From assembly GCA_937893155.1 (NCBI GenBank), contig CALBGU010000022.1:1-22003 (forward strand): a DNA stretch of 22,003 nt. Direction: 5' to 3'. The DNA is from an uncultured Treponema sp. (lineage in GTDB: Bacteria; Spirochaetota; Spirochaetia; Treponematales; Treponemataceae). Shown piece after piece: positions 7,574 to 14,766 of the stretch (positions are counted from its first letter, which is position 1; every line of letters starts with the position of its first letter). Position numbers and translations under genes: made by a program. A model generated the notes under the pieces. The model searched no databases, was not told where the DNA came from, and saw nothing but the letters and a program-made list of their open reading frames with translations.

Positions 7574-9784
7574 ATGAAGATTGCCGAAATTCAAGTGCCT
7601 GTGTCAACGTTGAGCGGCGTTGGACCGAACACGGCGGCGTTGTTTGCGCGATTAAATATTTTTACCGTTGCGGATTTGCTCTCGACTTATCCTCGTGAAT
7701 ACGACGACAGAACGAAGCGCGCTCCGATTTGTGAGTTTGCCAAGTCAAAAATCCACACGATTGTTGAAATCAAGGCGCACGAATGGTTTGGCTACGGCAG
7801 AATGAAAACGCTCAAGCTCGTGGTGAGCGACGGCACGGCGGAGGCGGAATTGGTTGCGTTTAATCGCGGATTTTTGGAAAAAAGCCTTCCTGTTGGTTCA
7901 ATCGCGGCGGTAACGGGCAAATTTGAATTGAAATACGGCAAAATTCAATCGACTTCATTCGAGGTGCAGCGGCTTTTTCTGCCGAACGAAAAAACGCTTG
8001 AAGAATCTGAATCGCTCATCATTCCCGACAGCGGGCTTTTCAGCGTCTATCCGCTTACGGAGGGGCTTTCTCAAAAAACGTTCCGCAAACTCATCAAGCA
8101 AGCGCTGAAGCAATATTTGCTTGGCATTGACGACGAAATTCCCGAAGAATTCAGGCAAAAACGCAATCTGCTTCATAAAAAAGACGCAATCATAAAAATC
8201 CATCTTCCATCGCAGATTTCCGACACCGAAGAAGCGCGCCGAACGCTGATTTACGAGGAACTTTTTAGTTTTCAGCTGTCGATGGCGAAACGGGCTTTTG
8301 AGCACCGCGGAAATCTTCCTGACGAACACTTTTCGGAATCCGAGACGGAAACTCAGCCTCCTTTGAGCAAAGAGGATTTTGAAAAATCGTTGTCGCCTTT
8401 GCAAAAAAAATTGCTGGGGACATTGCCGTTTTCGCTCACCGAAGACCAAATGCGCGTCGTTTTTGATATGGATAACGATATTGACGCTGGTTTTTCATCA
8501 CGAAACACCGAACTGTTAAAGCCAAAAAACGAAAAATCGGCGCGTATTGTAACAATGCAGCGGCTTTTGCAGGGCGATGTCGGCAGCGGAAAAACGCTGG
8601 TTGCATTTTTTGTGTGTCTGCGCGTGGTGGATTGGGGCGGGCAGTGCGTGCTGATGGCACCGACGGAATTGCTTGCGCGGCAGCACGCCGAAAATGCAGC
8701 GAATCTGTTGGAATCACTTGATGTGAGCGTGGCTTTTTTGACGGGAAATCTCAAAGCCAAAGAACGCGGCAATTTGCTCAAAGCCATAGAAAATGGCACG
8801 GTAAAATTGGTGGTTGGCACGCACGCGGTTTTTTCTAAATCTGTGGTTTATAAGGATTTACAGCTGGCAATTATTGATGAGCAACATAAATTCGGTGTTG
8901 CCCAGCGCAACAGCATTTTGGACAAAGGTCGCCAGAGCATTGCAGCCCAAAAAGACGGGCGGCAAAACCTTTTTACCCCGCATTTGCTGATGATGAGTGC
9001 AACGCCAATCCCGCAGTCGCTTGCGCTAACATCGTTCGGCGACCTCGATATTTCCACGATTCGCACAATGCCGGGCGGCAGAAAGCCTATTCAGACGTAT
9101 TTGACGAAAATGGGAAACGAAATGAACGTGTACAATGCGGTCCGAAAAGAACTCGACGCGGGGCATCAAGCGTATTTTGTGTATCCGCGCATTGAAAGCG
9201 GTGAGGAGCGGGCGGAATCGGTGGAAGATGCACGGCAGACGCTCAAATCTGCTGAAAATATGTTTCAAGTGCTTTCTGAGCAGATTTATCCCGACGTAAA
9301 ATGCGCCCTCGTTCACAGCAGTGTGGACGAAGAGGAACAAAACAAAATTTTGAATGATTTCAAAGACGGCAAGATAAAAATTTTGGTTGCGACCACCGTT
9401 GTTGAAGTCGGGGTTGACGTGGCAAATGCGACGTGTATGGTCATCGAGCACGCAGACCGTTTCGGGCTTGCCGCATTGCACCAACTTCGAGGGCGCGTGG
9501 GGCGCAGTTCATTGCAGTCGTATTGTTATTTGATTTACAGTCAGCATATTACTGAAATCGGTGTGCAGCGAATGAAAGTGTTGCGGCAAAGCACGGACGG
9601 ATTTAAAATCGCCGAAGAAGATTTGCGCCTGCGCGGTCCCGGCGAATTTTCGGGAACAGCGCAATCAGGCTATCTCACTTTTGCGCTTGCCGACATAACG
9701 CGCGACCGTGAAGTATTGCTTCAGGCGCGCACGGACGCGTTTAATCTGCTTAGGCAACGTATGACTCAAGACGGGTTGCTCTGA
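7574..9784 (+). CDS. recG: ATP-dependent DNA helicase RecG
   Basis: A 736-aa cytosolic superfamily 2 helicase that regresses stalled forks and branch-migrates Holliday junctions. The N-terminal wedge/OB domain (FARLNIFTVADLLSTYPREYDDR; VVSDGTAEAELVAFNRGFL) precedes two RecA-like motor domains. Walker A is GDVGSGKT near residue 334, the Walker B box is DEQH near 435 in the RecG-type form DEQHKFG, followed by MSATPIPQSLALTSFGDLD. The C-terminal motifs ATTVVEVGVDV and LHQLRGRVGRS complete the set, so the protein is full-length and probably active. GGAGG precedes ATG 7574. An ATG at 7562 would overlap that Shine-Dalgarno sequence. The last 35 bases overlap the convergent sigma factor gene. Confidence 0.96.
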   Translation: MKIAEIQVPVSTLSGVGPNTAALFARLNIFTVADLLSTYPREYDDRTKRAPICEFAKSKIHTIVEIKAHEWFGYGRMKTLKLVVSDGTAEAELVAFNRGFLEKSLPVGSIAAVTGKFELKYGKIQSTSFEVQRLFLPNEKTLEESESLIIPDSGLFSVYPLTEGLSQKTFRKLIKQALKQYLLGIDDEIPEEFRQKRNLLHKKDAIIKIHLPSQISDTEEARRTLIYEELFSFQLSMAKRAFEHRGNLPDEHFSESETETQPPLSKEDFEKSLSPLQKKLLGTLPFSLTEDQMRVVFDMDNDIDAGFSSRNTELLKPKNEKSARIVTMQRLLQGDVGSGKTLVAFFVCLRVVDWGGQCVLMAPTELLARQHAENAANLLESLDVSVAFLTGNLKAKERGNLLKAIENGTVKLVVGTHAVFSKSVVYKDLQLAIIDEQHKFGVAQRNSILDKGRQSIAAQKDGRQNLFTPHLLMMSATPIPQSLALTSFGDLDISTIRTMPGGRKPIQTYLTKMGNEMNVYNAVRKELDAGHQAYFVYPRIESGEERAESVEDARQTLKSAENMFQVLSEQIYPDVKCALVHSSVDEEEQNKILNDFKDGKIKILVATTVVEVGVDVANATCMVIEHADRFGLAALHQLRGRVGRSSLQSYCYLIYSQHITEIGVQRMKVLRQSTDGFKIAEEDLRLRGPGEFSGTAQSGYLTFALADITRDREVLLQARTDAFNLLRQRMTQDGLL

Positions 9785-10589
9785 ACGGGCTTCTCATTCG
9801 ATTGATTGCGAACATCTCAATCTGTCTGATACGCTCTTTTGAAAGATTGTATTTTTTGCCGATTTCTTCAAGCGAAAGCGGTTTTCTACCGTCAAGACCG
9901 TATCGCATTCGCAAAACAGAGGCTTCTCGGCTTTGGAGCGTAGACAGCGTATTCGACAAATCCTCTTTCATACACTCCTCGATTGCATTCTCCTCTGGCG
10001 CGGCGTAGCGGTCTTCTTCCACAAAATCGCCGAGAACCGAGCCTGCGGAATTGCTGTCGGAAATCGGTGCGTCGAGCGAATAAATATCGTCGCTGATAGA
10101 CAGCATTTCGTACACATATTTTTTTTCCATTCCGAGCGATTTTGCGATTTTTGAAACGCGCTGATTTTCGCTCATTGTGTTGTCAACGTGGCGCGCAGAT
10201 TTTTCAATGCGGAGCATATCAGTGATTTTGTTCGCAGGAAGGCGAATCGTGCGGCTTTTATCGCTGATTGCCTTGATAATCGACTGGCGAATCCACCACA
10301 CCGCATACGAAATAAAATGAAAGCCTTTTTCTGGGTCAAAGCGGTCTACGGCGGTCATCAAACCGATATTTCCTTCGCTGATTAAATCGCTCAAATCCAT
10401 TCCAAGATTGCGATATTTTTTTGCAACAGACACCACAAAGCGCAGATTCGCATTGACAAGGCGCTTTTTTGCCTCTTTGTCGCCTTTTGACGCACGAAGC
10501 GCAAGTTCACTTTCTTCGTCGCGCGAAAGCAATGGGATTTTGTTGATTTCCTTGAGATATGTTGTCAAAACTGAATCGTCGTTCGTCAT
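9750..10589 (-). CDS. RNA polymerase sigma factor, RpoD/RpoS family (group 2-like)
   Basis: A 279-aa sigma-70-family factor lacking region 1.1, so not the housekeeping RpoD. Region 1.2 begins at about residue 6 (LTTYLKEINKIPLLSRDEE). Region 2 is canonical (NLRFVVSVAKKYRNLGMDL, then FDPEKGFHFISYAVWWIRQSI). Region 3 follows, and region 4 (LSTLQSREASVLRMRYGLDG; SLEEIGKKYNLSKERIRQIE) is intact for -35 recognition. The size and make-up resemble spirochaete alternative factors such as T. pallidum sigma-43 (TP1012, as I recall next to groES) and, functionally, Borrelia RpoS. AGAGGAAAG precedes the ATG. A consensus sigma-54 promoter lies 39 bp upstream, so expression probably depends on RpoN and an enhancer-binding protein. 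Confidence 0.92.
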   Translation of the reverse strand: MTNDDSVLTTYLKEINKIPLLSRDEESELALRASKGDKEAKKRLVNANLRFVVSVAKKYRNLGMDLSDLISEGNIGLMTAVDRFDPEKGFHFISYAVWWIRQSIIKAISDKSRTIRLPANKITDMLRIEKSARHVDNTMSENQRVSKIAKSLGMEKKYVYEMLSISDDIYSLDAPISDSNSAGSVLGDFVEEDRYAAPEENAIEECMKEDLSNTLSTLQSREASVLRMRYGLDGRKPLSLEEIGKKYNLSKERIRQIEMFAINRMRSPFRATRLESYVA

Positions 10590-10627
10590 TTTCTTTCCTC
10601 TTGTAAAATGGATTTCACTTATTACAA

Positions 10628-10644
10628 AGCAATCATCGTGCCAA
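10628..10644 (-). promoter_or_regulatory. Sigma-54 (RpoN) promoter for the sigma factor gene
   Basis: On the minus strand the sequence is TTGGCACG, four bases ATGA, then TTGCT. This matches the sigma-54 consensus YTGGCACG-N4-TTGCW at every position, with the essential GG and GC ten bases apart. The start point would be near 10617, leaving a leader of about 28 bases that contains the Shine-Dalgarno sequence. I see no competing sigma-70 promoter between it and the gene. Confidence 0.85.
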
Positions 10645-10705
10645 GTTTTGTTTTTTTTAGAAAAAATTATGCAGATTTACGAAATGTATGCGGATATTAT
10701 CAGCC

Positions 10706-10737
10706 TGTCATTCCGAACGTGGTGCGGAATCTCTTTT
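10706..10737. repeat. REP-like dispersed palindrome
   Basis: TGTCATTCCG...CGGAATCTCTTTTT, with ATTCCG (10710-10715) and CGGAAT (10725-10730) forming a stem around a nine-base loop. The arrangement resembles the element at 15973-16001, which also begins TGTCATT and ends GAATCT plus T residues. Elements of this kind are scattered between genes in many bacteria; spurious short ORFs across them read SFRTWCGISF. Confidence 0.55.
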
Positions 10738-10745
10738 TATGAAGC

Positions 10746-10802
10746 AAATGCACATTGACCGAGATGCTGAAACGAGTTCATCAAGATATTTTTTGTGCAT
10801 TT
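10746..10802. repeat. Inverted repeat, candidate enhancer site
   Basis: AAATGCACA (10746-10754) and TGTGCATTT (10794-10802) are perfect 9-bp inverted arms with a 39-base spacer. They lie about 130-185 bp upstream of the predicted sigma-54 start point, the usual distance for an enhancer-binding protein. The role is inferred only from position. Confidence 0.4.
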
Positions 10803-10825
10803 CGTTTTTTGGTTTTCGGTATTTT

Positions 10826-10861
10826 ACCGATTTAAGAAAATTGATTCAGGCATAAATCGGT
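10826..10861. repeat. Second inverted repeat in the sigma factor/groES intergenic region
   Basis: ACCGATTTA (10826-10834) and TAAATCGGT (10853-10861) are perfect 9-bp inverted arms with an 18-base spacer. They lie between the sigma-54 promoter and the groES promoter, and could be an operator or enhancer half-site pair. No T run follows, so it is not a terminator. Confidence 0.4.
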
Positions 10862-10958
10862 CTTTCATATTTTGGTTTCTATATGATTTTTTTGTAAAAA
10901 TGCTCAGAACTTTTTTGTAATGACAAAAATATTTCGTAACGCTTGCCCAAAAATTTTC

Positions 10959-10987
10959 TTGACGTTTGAAATTGAAATTCGTATCTT
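10959..10987 (+). promoter_or_regulatory. Sigma-70-type promoter for groES
   Basis: TTGACG (10959-10964), a 17-base spacer and TATCTT (10982-10987) form a good housekeeping promoter about 150 bp upstream of groES, giving a leader of roughly 140 bases. I find no CIRCE element (TTAGCACTC with its inverted arm), so HrcA control is not evident. Confidence 0.6.
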
Positions 10988-11134
10988 TATATATGAAAAA
11001 AGGATTTCAAATGATACACCGATGTTTTATTACATTCCTTGTTGTGTCATTTTGACCCTATTTTTGATATATCAATCACGATTCTGAACGAATTTGGCAC
11101 ATTTTTGCTCAGAATATTTTTTGGAGGAATCTAT

Positions 11135-11407
11135 ATGAAAGTTAAGCCATTGGCAGACCGTGTTCTCGTAAAAACCGAAAAAAGCGAATCAAAAACAGCA
11201 AGCGGAATCATTATTCCAGAGACTGCGCAGGAAAAAACGCAGACTGCAACTGTTGCCGAGGTTGGACCGGGCACGGAGAAAGAGAAAATTACGGTCAAGG
11301 TTGGCGACCGCGTGATGTACGATAAATATGCGGGAACTTCTGTTAAAATCGACGGCGAGGATTATTTGATTCTCAAAAACAGCGACATCATCGCAATTAT
11401 TGAATAG
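11135..11407 (+). CDS. groES: Co-chaperonin GroES (Hsp10)
   Basis: A 90-aa cytosolic protein, the normal GroES length, which caps the GroEL ring. The N-terminus MKVKPLADRVLVKTEK, the mobile-loop region SKTASGIIIPETAQEK, the glycine-rich GPGT, and VGDRVMYDKYAGTSVKIDGEDYLIL are all typical. The start ATG at 11135 follows TTGGAGGAAT; an upstream in-frame ATG at 11039 has no Shine-Dalgarno sequence and adds non-homologous residues. No groEL follows, so this is a stand-alone groES. From memory, groES and groEL are also separate in T. pallidum. A strong terminator follows directly. Confidence 0.97.
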   Translation: MKVKPLADRVLVKTEKSESKTASGIIIPETAQEKTQTATVAEVGPGTEKEKITVKVGDRVMYDKYAGTSVKIDGEDYLILKNSDIIAIIE

Positions 11408-11426
11408 CAAGAAATTGCGTTTGCGA

Positions 11427-11453
11427 GCGGGGAAAAATCAGCCCCGCTTTTTT
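11427..11453 (+). terminator. Intrinsic terminator after groES
   Basis: A GCGGGG/CCCCGC stem (11427-11432 with 11442-11447) with a nine-base loop is followed by six T residues. It ends the single-gene groES transcript. Confidence 0.9.
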
Positions 11454-11464
11454 GTGCGCGAAAA

Positions 11465-11500
11465 ATAAAAAAACCGTCCTTGCTCACAGGGCGGTTTTTT
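11465..11500 (-). terminator. Intrinsic terminator of the fru operon (bidirectional)
   Basis: AAACCGTCCT (11471-11480) pairs with AGGGCGGTTT (11488-11497) through ten positions, one of them G-U, around a seven-base loop. On the minus strand the stem is followed by a T run, so it closes the operon ending in ptsH. The T run on the plus strand lets it also back up the groES terminator. Confidence 0.88.
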
Positions 11501-11515
11501 CGTGCAATCAAAATA

Positions 11516-11773
11516 TTACAGCTGTGTCTTGAAGAATTCTTCGAGCTTTGCAACTGCGTCTGCTTCGTCGCTTCCTTCAACAGAAACTTTTACATTGTGT
11601 CCCTGCTTTGCGCCGAGGCTCATCACTGCGATAAGACGTTTTGCATCTGCGCTCTTGCCGTTGCATTCGATTTTAATCGTTGAAGCAAATTGCTTTGTAA
11701 CTTTTACCAATTCTCCTGCTGGGCGTGCGTGAATTCCGAGTTCATCAGTAATTGTGTACTCAAAAGTTTTCAT
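11516..11773 (-). CDS. ptsH: Phosphocarrier protein HPr
   Basis: An 85-aa HPr, which relays phosphate from Enzyme I to the PTS permeases. His15 in GIHARPAG is the phosphate acceptor. VMSLGAKQG (residues 50-58) is the usual helix-2 segment. At the regulatory position the sequence reads D43-A-K-R46-L, so Arg replaces the Ser46 that HPr kinase phosphorylates in many bacteria; the CGT codon is clear. The start is ATG 11773 behind TTAGGAG; an in-frame codon at 11791 would give six extra residues before the Shine-Dalgarno sequence. It is the last gene of the fru operon, so this HPr may be dedicated to fructose uptake or serve all PTS permeases. Enzyme I is not in the window. Confidence 0.95.
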   Translation of the reverse strand: MKTFEYTITDELGIHARPAGELVKVTKQFASTIKIECNGKSADAKRLIAVMSLGAKQGHNVKVSVEGSDEADAVAKLEEFFKTQL

Positions 11774-11811
11774 ATTTTCTCCTAAAATCAAAAAGTCTTA
11801 TAAAATTATAA

Positions 11812-11845
11812 ATCCCATTTGCCGTTTTTGTCTAGCAAATGGGAT
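11812..11845 (-). terminator. Hairpin between fruA and ptsH, attenuator or mRNA-stabilising
   Basis: ATCCCATTTGC (11812-11822) and GCAAATGGGAT (11835-11845) form a perfect 11-bp stem with a 12-base loop. The downstream minus-strand sequence is TTTATAATTTTAT, not a clean T run. It may be a leaky terminator or a processing barrier that sets the fruA:ptsH ratio. Confidence 0.6.
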
Positions 11846-11856
11846 AAAATAACGAC

Positions 11857-13737
11857 TTATTCAGAAACTTTTTTCTTCAAAGTTCCCAAAAGCACCGCTC
11901 CCACCGCTGAACCGATGATAAGCGCGACAAGATACATCACAGGATTGCCAACAACAGGGAACACGAAGATTCCGCCGTGTGGTGCGCGGAGAGTGCAGTT
12001 GAACGCCATTGAAAGTGCGCCTGCAACCGCTGAGCCTGCGATACATGCTGGCAAAACGTGTGCTGGGTCGCTTGCTGCGTACGGGATTGCGCCTTCGGTG
12101 ATGAATGCCGCACCCATAACGAAGTTCACAGGACCTGCTTTGCGCTCTTCTTCGGTAAACTTGTTCTTGAACAAAAGCGTTGCTGTTGCGATAGCAATCG
12201 GAGGCACCATACCGCCGACCATAACAGCCGCCATGATATTGTAGTGCTCCTGCGCAAGCATACCTGTTGCAAAGACATACGCCGCTTTATTTACAGGACC
12301 GCCCATATCAACGCTCATCATTCCGCCGAGGATAAGCCCCAAGACGATTCCTGAAGCACCGTTGAGGCTGTTGAGCGCGTTGTTCAAAATGCTGTTGATA
12401 AAGCCGACGATTGGCTCTACAACGAAGTTCATACCGATACCGACGATGAGCATACCAACGAGCGGATAGAGCAGAACTGGCTTAATGCCGTCGAGGCTCT
12501 TCGGCAGGGAAGAGAACGCCTTTTTCAAGCAAAGTGTCGTGTATCCTGCGAAGAAGCCTGCAACCAATGCACCGAGGAAGCCCGATGTACCGTTAGCCGC
12601 CATTGCGCCACCGACGAAACCGAGCGCAAGACCAGGGCGGTCGGCAATGCTCATAGCGATGAAGCCCGCGAGCACAGGGAGCATAAAGCCGAATGCCACG
12701 CCGCCGACCTTGCCTTTGAGGAACGCAGAAATCGGGAGCATTGTGCCGAATGAGCCGTCTGGCGTGATGCCGTTAGCCTTGCAGTAAATACCGTCGATGA
12801 GGAACGCGAGCGCGATTAAGATACCGCCGCCGACAACGAACGGAAGCATGTGAGAAACGCCGCTCATCAAATGCTTGTAGAGCGAGAAGCCGCCTGCGCT
12901 GGAACTTGCCTCTTTGCTCTCGTCTGCGCTTGCGTGATAAATCGGTGCGTCTTTAGCGACTGCGCGGTTGATGAGCTTTTCTGCGTCGTGGATACCGTCT
13001 GCAACGCGCACTTGAATAACGGGTTTCCCATTAAAGCGAGCCATCGGGACGTTCGTGTCTGCCGCAACGATGATACACGCCGCGCTTGCAATCTCTGCGT
13101 CGGTCAAGACGTTCTTTGCGCCTGAAGAACCGCGCGTTTCAACCTTGATTGCAACACCGAGCTTTTCGCCAGCTTTCTTCAATGATTCTTCCGCCATATA
13201 GGTGTGCGCAATACCTGTCGGGCAAGCCGTAACCGCAAGCACAGTCGCATTGTTCACGGTCTTTTGCTCCTGTGCGTCCTTTGCGTTTTCCGCTTTATCG
13301 ATAGCGGCAATGAACTCATCGACGCTCTTCGCCGCCTTGAGCGATGCCGTAAAGTTTTCGTCGAGAAGCAACACAGAAAGTTTGCTCAACACATCGACGT
13401 GCACATTGTCTTTTGTGTTCGGAGCGGCAATAAGGAACATCACGTCCACTTTCTCGCCGTCAGGTGCGTTGAACTCCACTCCGTTCGGCACAATCATCGC
13501 CGCCAATCCTGCGCTCTTCACCGCGTCGCTCTTGCAGTGCGGAATTGCCACGCCCTCGCCGACTGCGGTTGTGCTTTCCTCTTCGCGTGCAAAAACGCCT
13601 TTGCGATAGGTGTCAATGTCTGCGATTTTGCCGCTCTTCGCCATCAAATCAACGATTTTGTTGATAGCGTCCGTTTTGTCAGAAGCAGATGCATTAAGAC
13701 AAATGCTTTCTTTGCTCAATAGCTCTGAAATCTTCAT
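11857..13737 (-). CDS. fruA: Fructose-specific PTS permease, IIA-IIB-IIC fusion
   Basis: A 626-aa inner-membrane permease that takes up fructose and releases it as fructose 1-phosphate. Domains in order: IIA (about 1-150) with active His67 in GVAIPHCKS; IIB (about 163-265) with active Cys172 in AVTACPTGIAHTYMAEE; IIC (about 288-620) with multiple membrane segments, for example HMLPFVVGGGILIALAFLI, and the family signatures GGMMSVDMGGPVNKAAY and HGGIFVF. All three domains are intact and the order matches the common FruA fusion. A strong Shine-Dalgarno sequence (GAAGGAGG) precedes the ATG. It lies 111 bp downstream of fruK across two hairpins. Confidence 0.95.
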   Translation of the reverse strand: MKISELLSKESICLNASASDKTDAINKIVDLMAKSGKIADIDTYRKGVFAREEESTTAVGEGVAIPHCKSDAVKSAGLAAMIVPNGVEFNAPDGEKVDVMFLIAAPNTKDNVHVDVLSKLSVLLLDENFTASLKAAKSVDEFIAAIDKAENAKDAQEQKTVNNATVLAVTACPTGIAHTYMAEESLKKAGEKLGVAIKVETRGSSGAKNVLTDAEIASAACIIVAADTNVPMARFNGKPVIQVRVADGIHDAEKLINRAVAKDAPIYHASADESKEASSSAGGFSLYKHLMSGVSHMLPFVVGGGILIALAFLIDGIYCKANGITPDGSFGTMLPISAFLKGKVGGVAFGFMLPVLAGFIAMSIADRPGLALGFVGGAMAANGTSGFLGALVAGFFAGYTTLCLKKAFSSLPKSLDGIKPVLLYPLVGMLIVGIGMNFVVEPIVGFINSILNNALNSLNGASGIVLGLILGGMMSVDMGGPVNKAAYVFATGMLAQEHYNIMAAVMVGGMVPPIAIATATLLFKNKFTEEERKAGPVNFVMGAAFITEGAIPYAASDPAHVLPACIAGSAVAGALSMAFNCTLRAPHGGIFVFPVVGNPVMYLVALIIGSAVGAVLLGTLKKKVSE

Positions 13738-13777
13738 ACGTTCCTCCTTCTAAGAACATACTTTGTATAATATCTGG

Positions 13778-13797
13778 CAATGGGCTAAAACCCATTG
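13778..13797 (-). repeat. Small hairpin in the fruK-fruA gap
   Basis: CAATGGG and CCCATTG form a perfect 7-bp stem with loop CTAAAA, about 40 bases upstream of the fruA start codon. There is no T run, so it may be an mRNA stability or processing element. Confidence 0.5.
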
Positions 13798-13812
13798 TTA
13801 AGAGCAATCTTT

Positions 13813-13841
13813 CCCCTCGCCTGCTAGGAGAGTGGCAGGGG
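13813..13841 (-). repeat. GC-rich hairpin just after fruK
   Basis: On the minus strand CCCCTGCC pairs with GGC(G)AGGGG, with one bulged base, around a 12-base loop, eight bases after the fruK stop. The GC-rich C/G runs differ from surrounding sequence and resemble dispersed intergenic palindromes, so it may be an inserted repeat. Confidence 0.5.
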
Positions 13842-13848
13842 GTGAGGT

Positions 13849-14766
13849 CTATCCTTCGATTCCGTCGTAAGCGGCAAGCAATGCCTTTACTTCCGCTTCG
13901 GTCGCCAAAAACTCACTGCACGCGCTTGCCGTTCCTGTGCAAAGCCCCGATTTAAGCGCGTCGAGATAATTGCCGCTCTTCAAATATCCTGCGATAAATC
14001 CCGCGACCATCGAATCTCCTGCGCCCACGCTGTTCACGAGCTTGCCCTTTGGAGCAGTGCCCTTGTAGACTTTGCCGTCCGCCGCCGCAAGCACTGCGCC
14101 CTCTCCAGCCATCGACACAAGCACATTCTGCGCGCCCATCTCCTGAAACTTCTTTGCATACGGCACAACCTCGTCGCGCGTCTTGAGCGTAACGCCGAAA
14201 ATCTCGCCGAGCTCGTGATTGTTTGGCTTCACCATAAACGGTTTGTATTGCAATGCGTTCTTCAATAAATCGCCTGTTGCGTCCACAACAAAGCGGATTT
14301 TCTTTTCCGATAAGCGCGCCATAATATCGCTGTAAAACGACTTCGGCAGGCTCTGAGGAATGCTTCCTGCAAGAACGAGCGTGTCGTTTTCACTCAACGT
14401 GTCGAGCTTGGCAAAAAGAGAAGCAATCGCGTCTTTCGTGATGTCTGGACCTTGCCCGTTGATTTCGCTTTCTTCGTCGCTTCTGAGCTTGACGTTAATG
14501 CGAGAAACGCCGTTTTCAAGCGGGATAAAATCCGTATTGACCTTCTGCGCCTTTAACATTCCGTCGATTGCCTGCCCCGTGAAGCCCGCGATAAAGCCGA
14601 GCGCGCGGTTCTCAATGCCGAGATTGCCCAGCACAATCGACACATTGATGCCCTTGCCGCCTGCAAAAATCTTCTCGCCAGATGTGCGGTTGACGCTTCC
14701 GAGCTGAAAGTGCTCCACGTCCGCGATGTAATCGAGTGATGGATTGACCGTAAGTGTATAAATCAT
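13849..14766 (-). CDS. fruK: 1-phosphofructokinase
   Basis: A 305-aa PfkB-family kinase that converts fructose 1-phosphate from FruA to fructose 1,6-bisphosphate for glycolysis. The N-terminus MIYTLTVNPSLDYIADV, the glycine-rich signature FAGGKGINVSIVLGNLG, the PGP-like region LAGSIPQSLP, VKPNNHELGEIFG, and the catalytic loop NSVGAGDSMVAGF (anion hole and base Asp) are all present. Length is normal. GGAGG precedes the ATG, which overlaps the fruR stop by four bases (ATGA), so translation of the two is coupled. Confidence 0.96.
   Translation of the reverse strand: MIYTLTVNPSLDYIADVEHFQLGSVNRTSGEKIFAGGKGINVSIVLGNLGIENRALGFIAGFTGQAIDGMLKAQKVNTDFIPLENGVSRINVKLRSDEESEINGQGPDITKDAIASLFAKLDTLSENDTLVLAGSIPQSLPKSFYSDIMARLSEKKIRFVVDATGDLLKNALQYKPFMVKPNNHELGEIFGVTLKTRDEVVPYAKKFQEMGAQNVLVSMAGEGAVLAAADGKVYKGTAPKGKLVNSVGAGDSMVAGFIAGYLKSGNYLDALKSGLCTGTASACSEFLATEAEVKALLAAYDGIEG

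Noticed and set aside
10990..11134. CIRCE element controlling groES
   Set aside because: No TTAGCACTC arm or its complement is present; only an unrelated ATTCTGA/TCAGAAT 7-bp repeat (11081, 11109) is seen, too weak to interpret.
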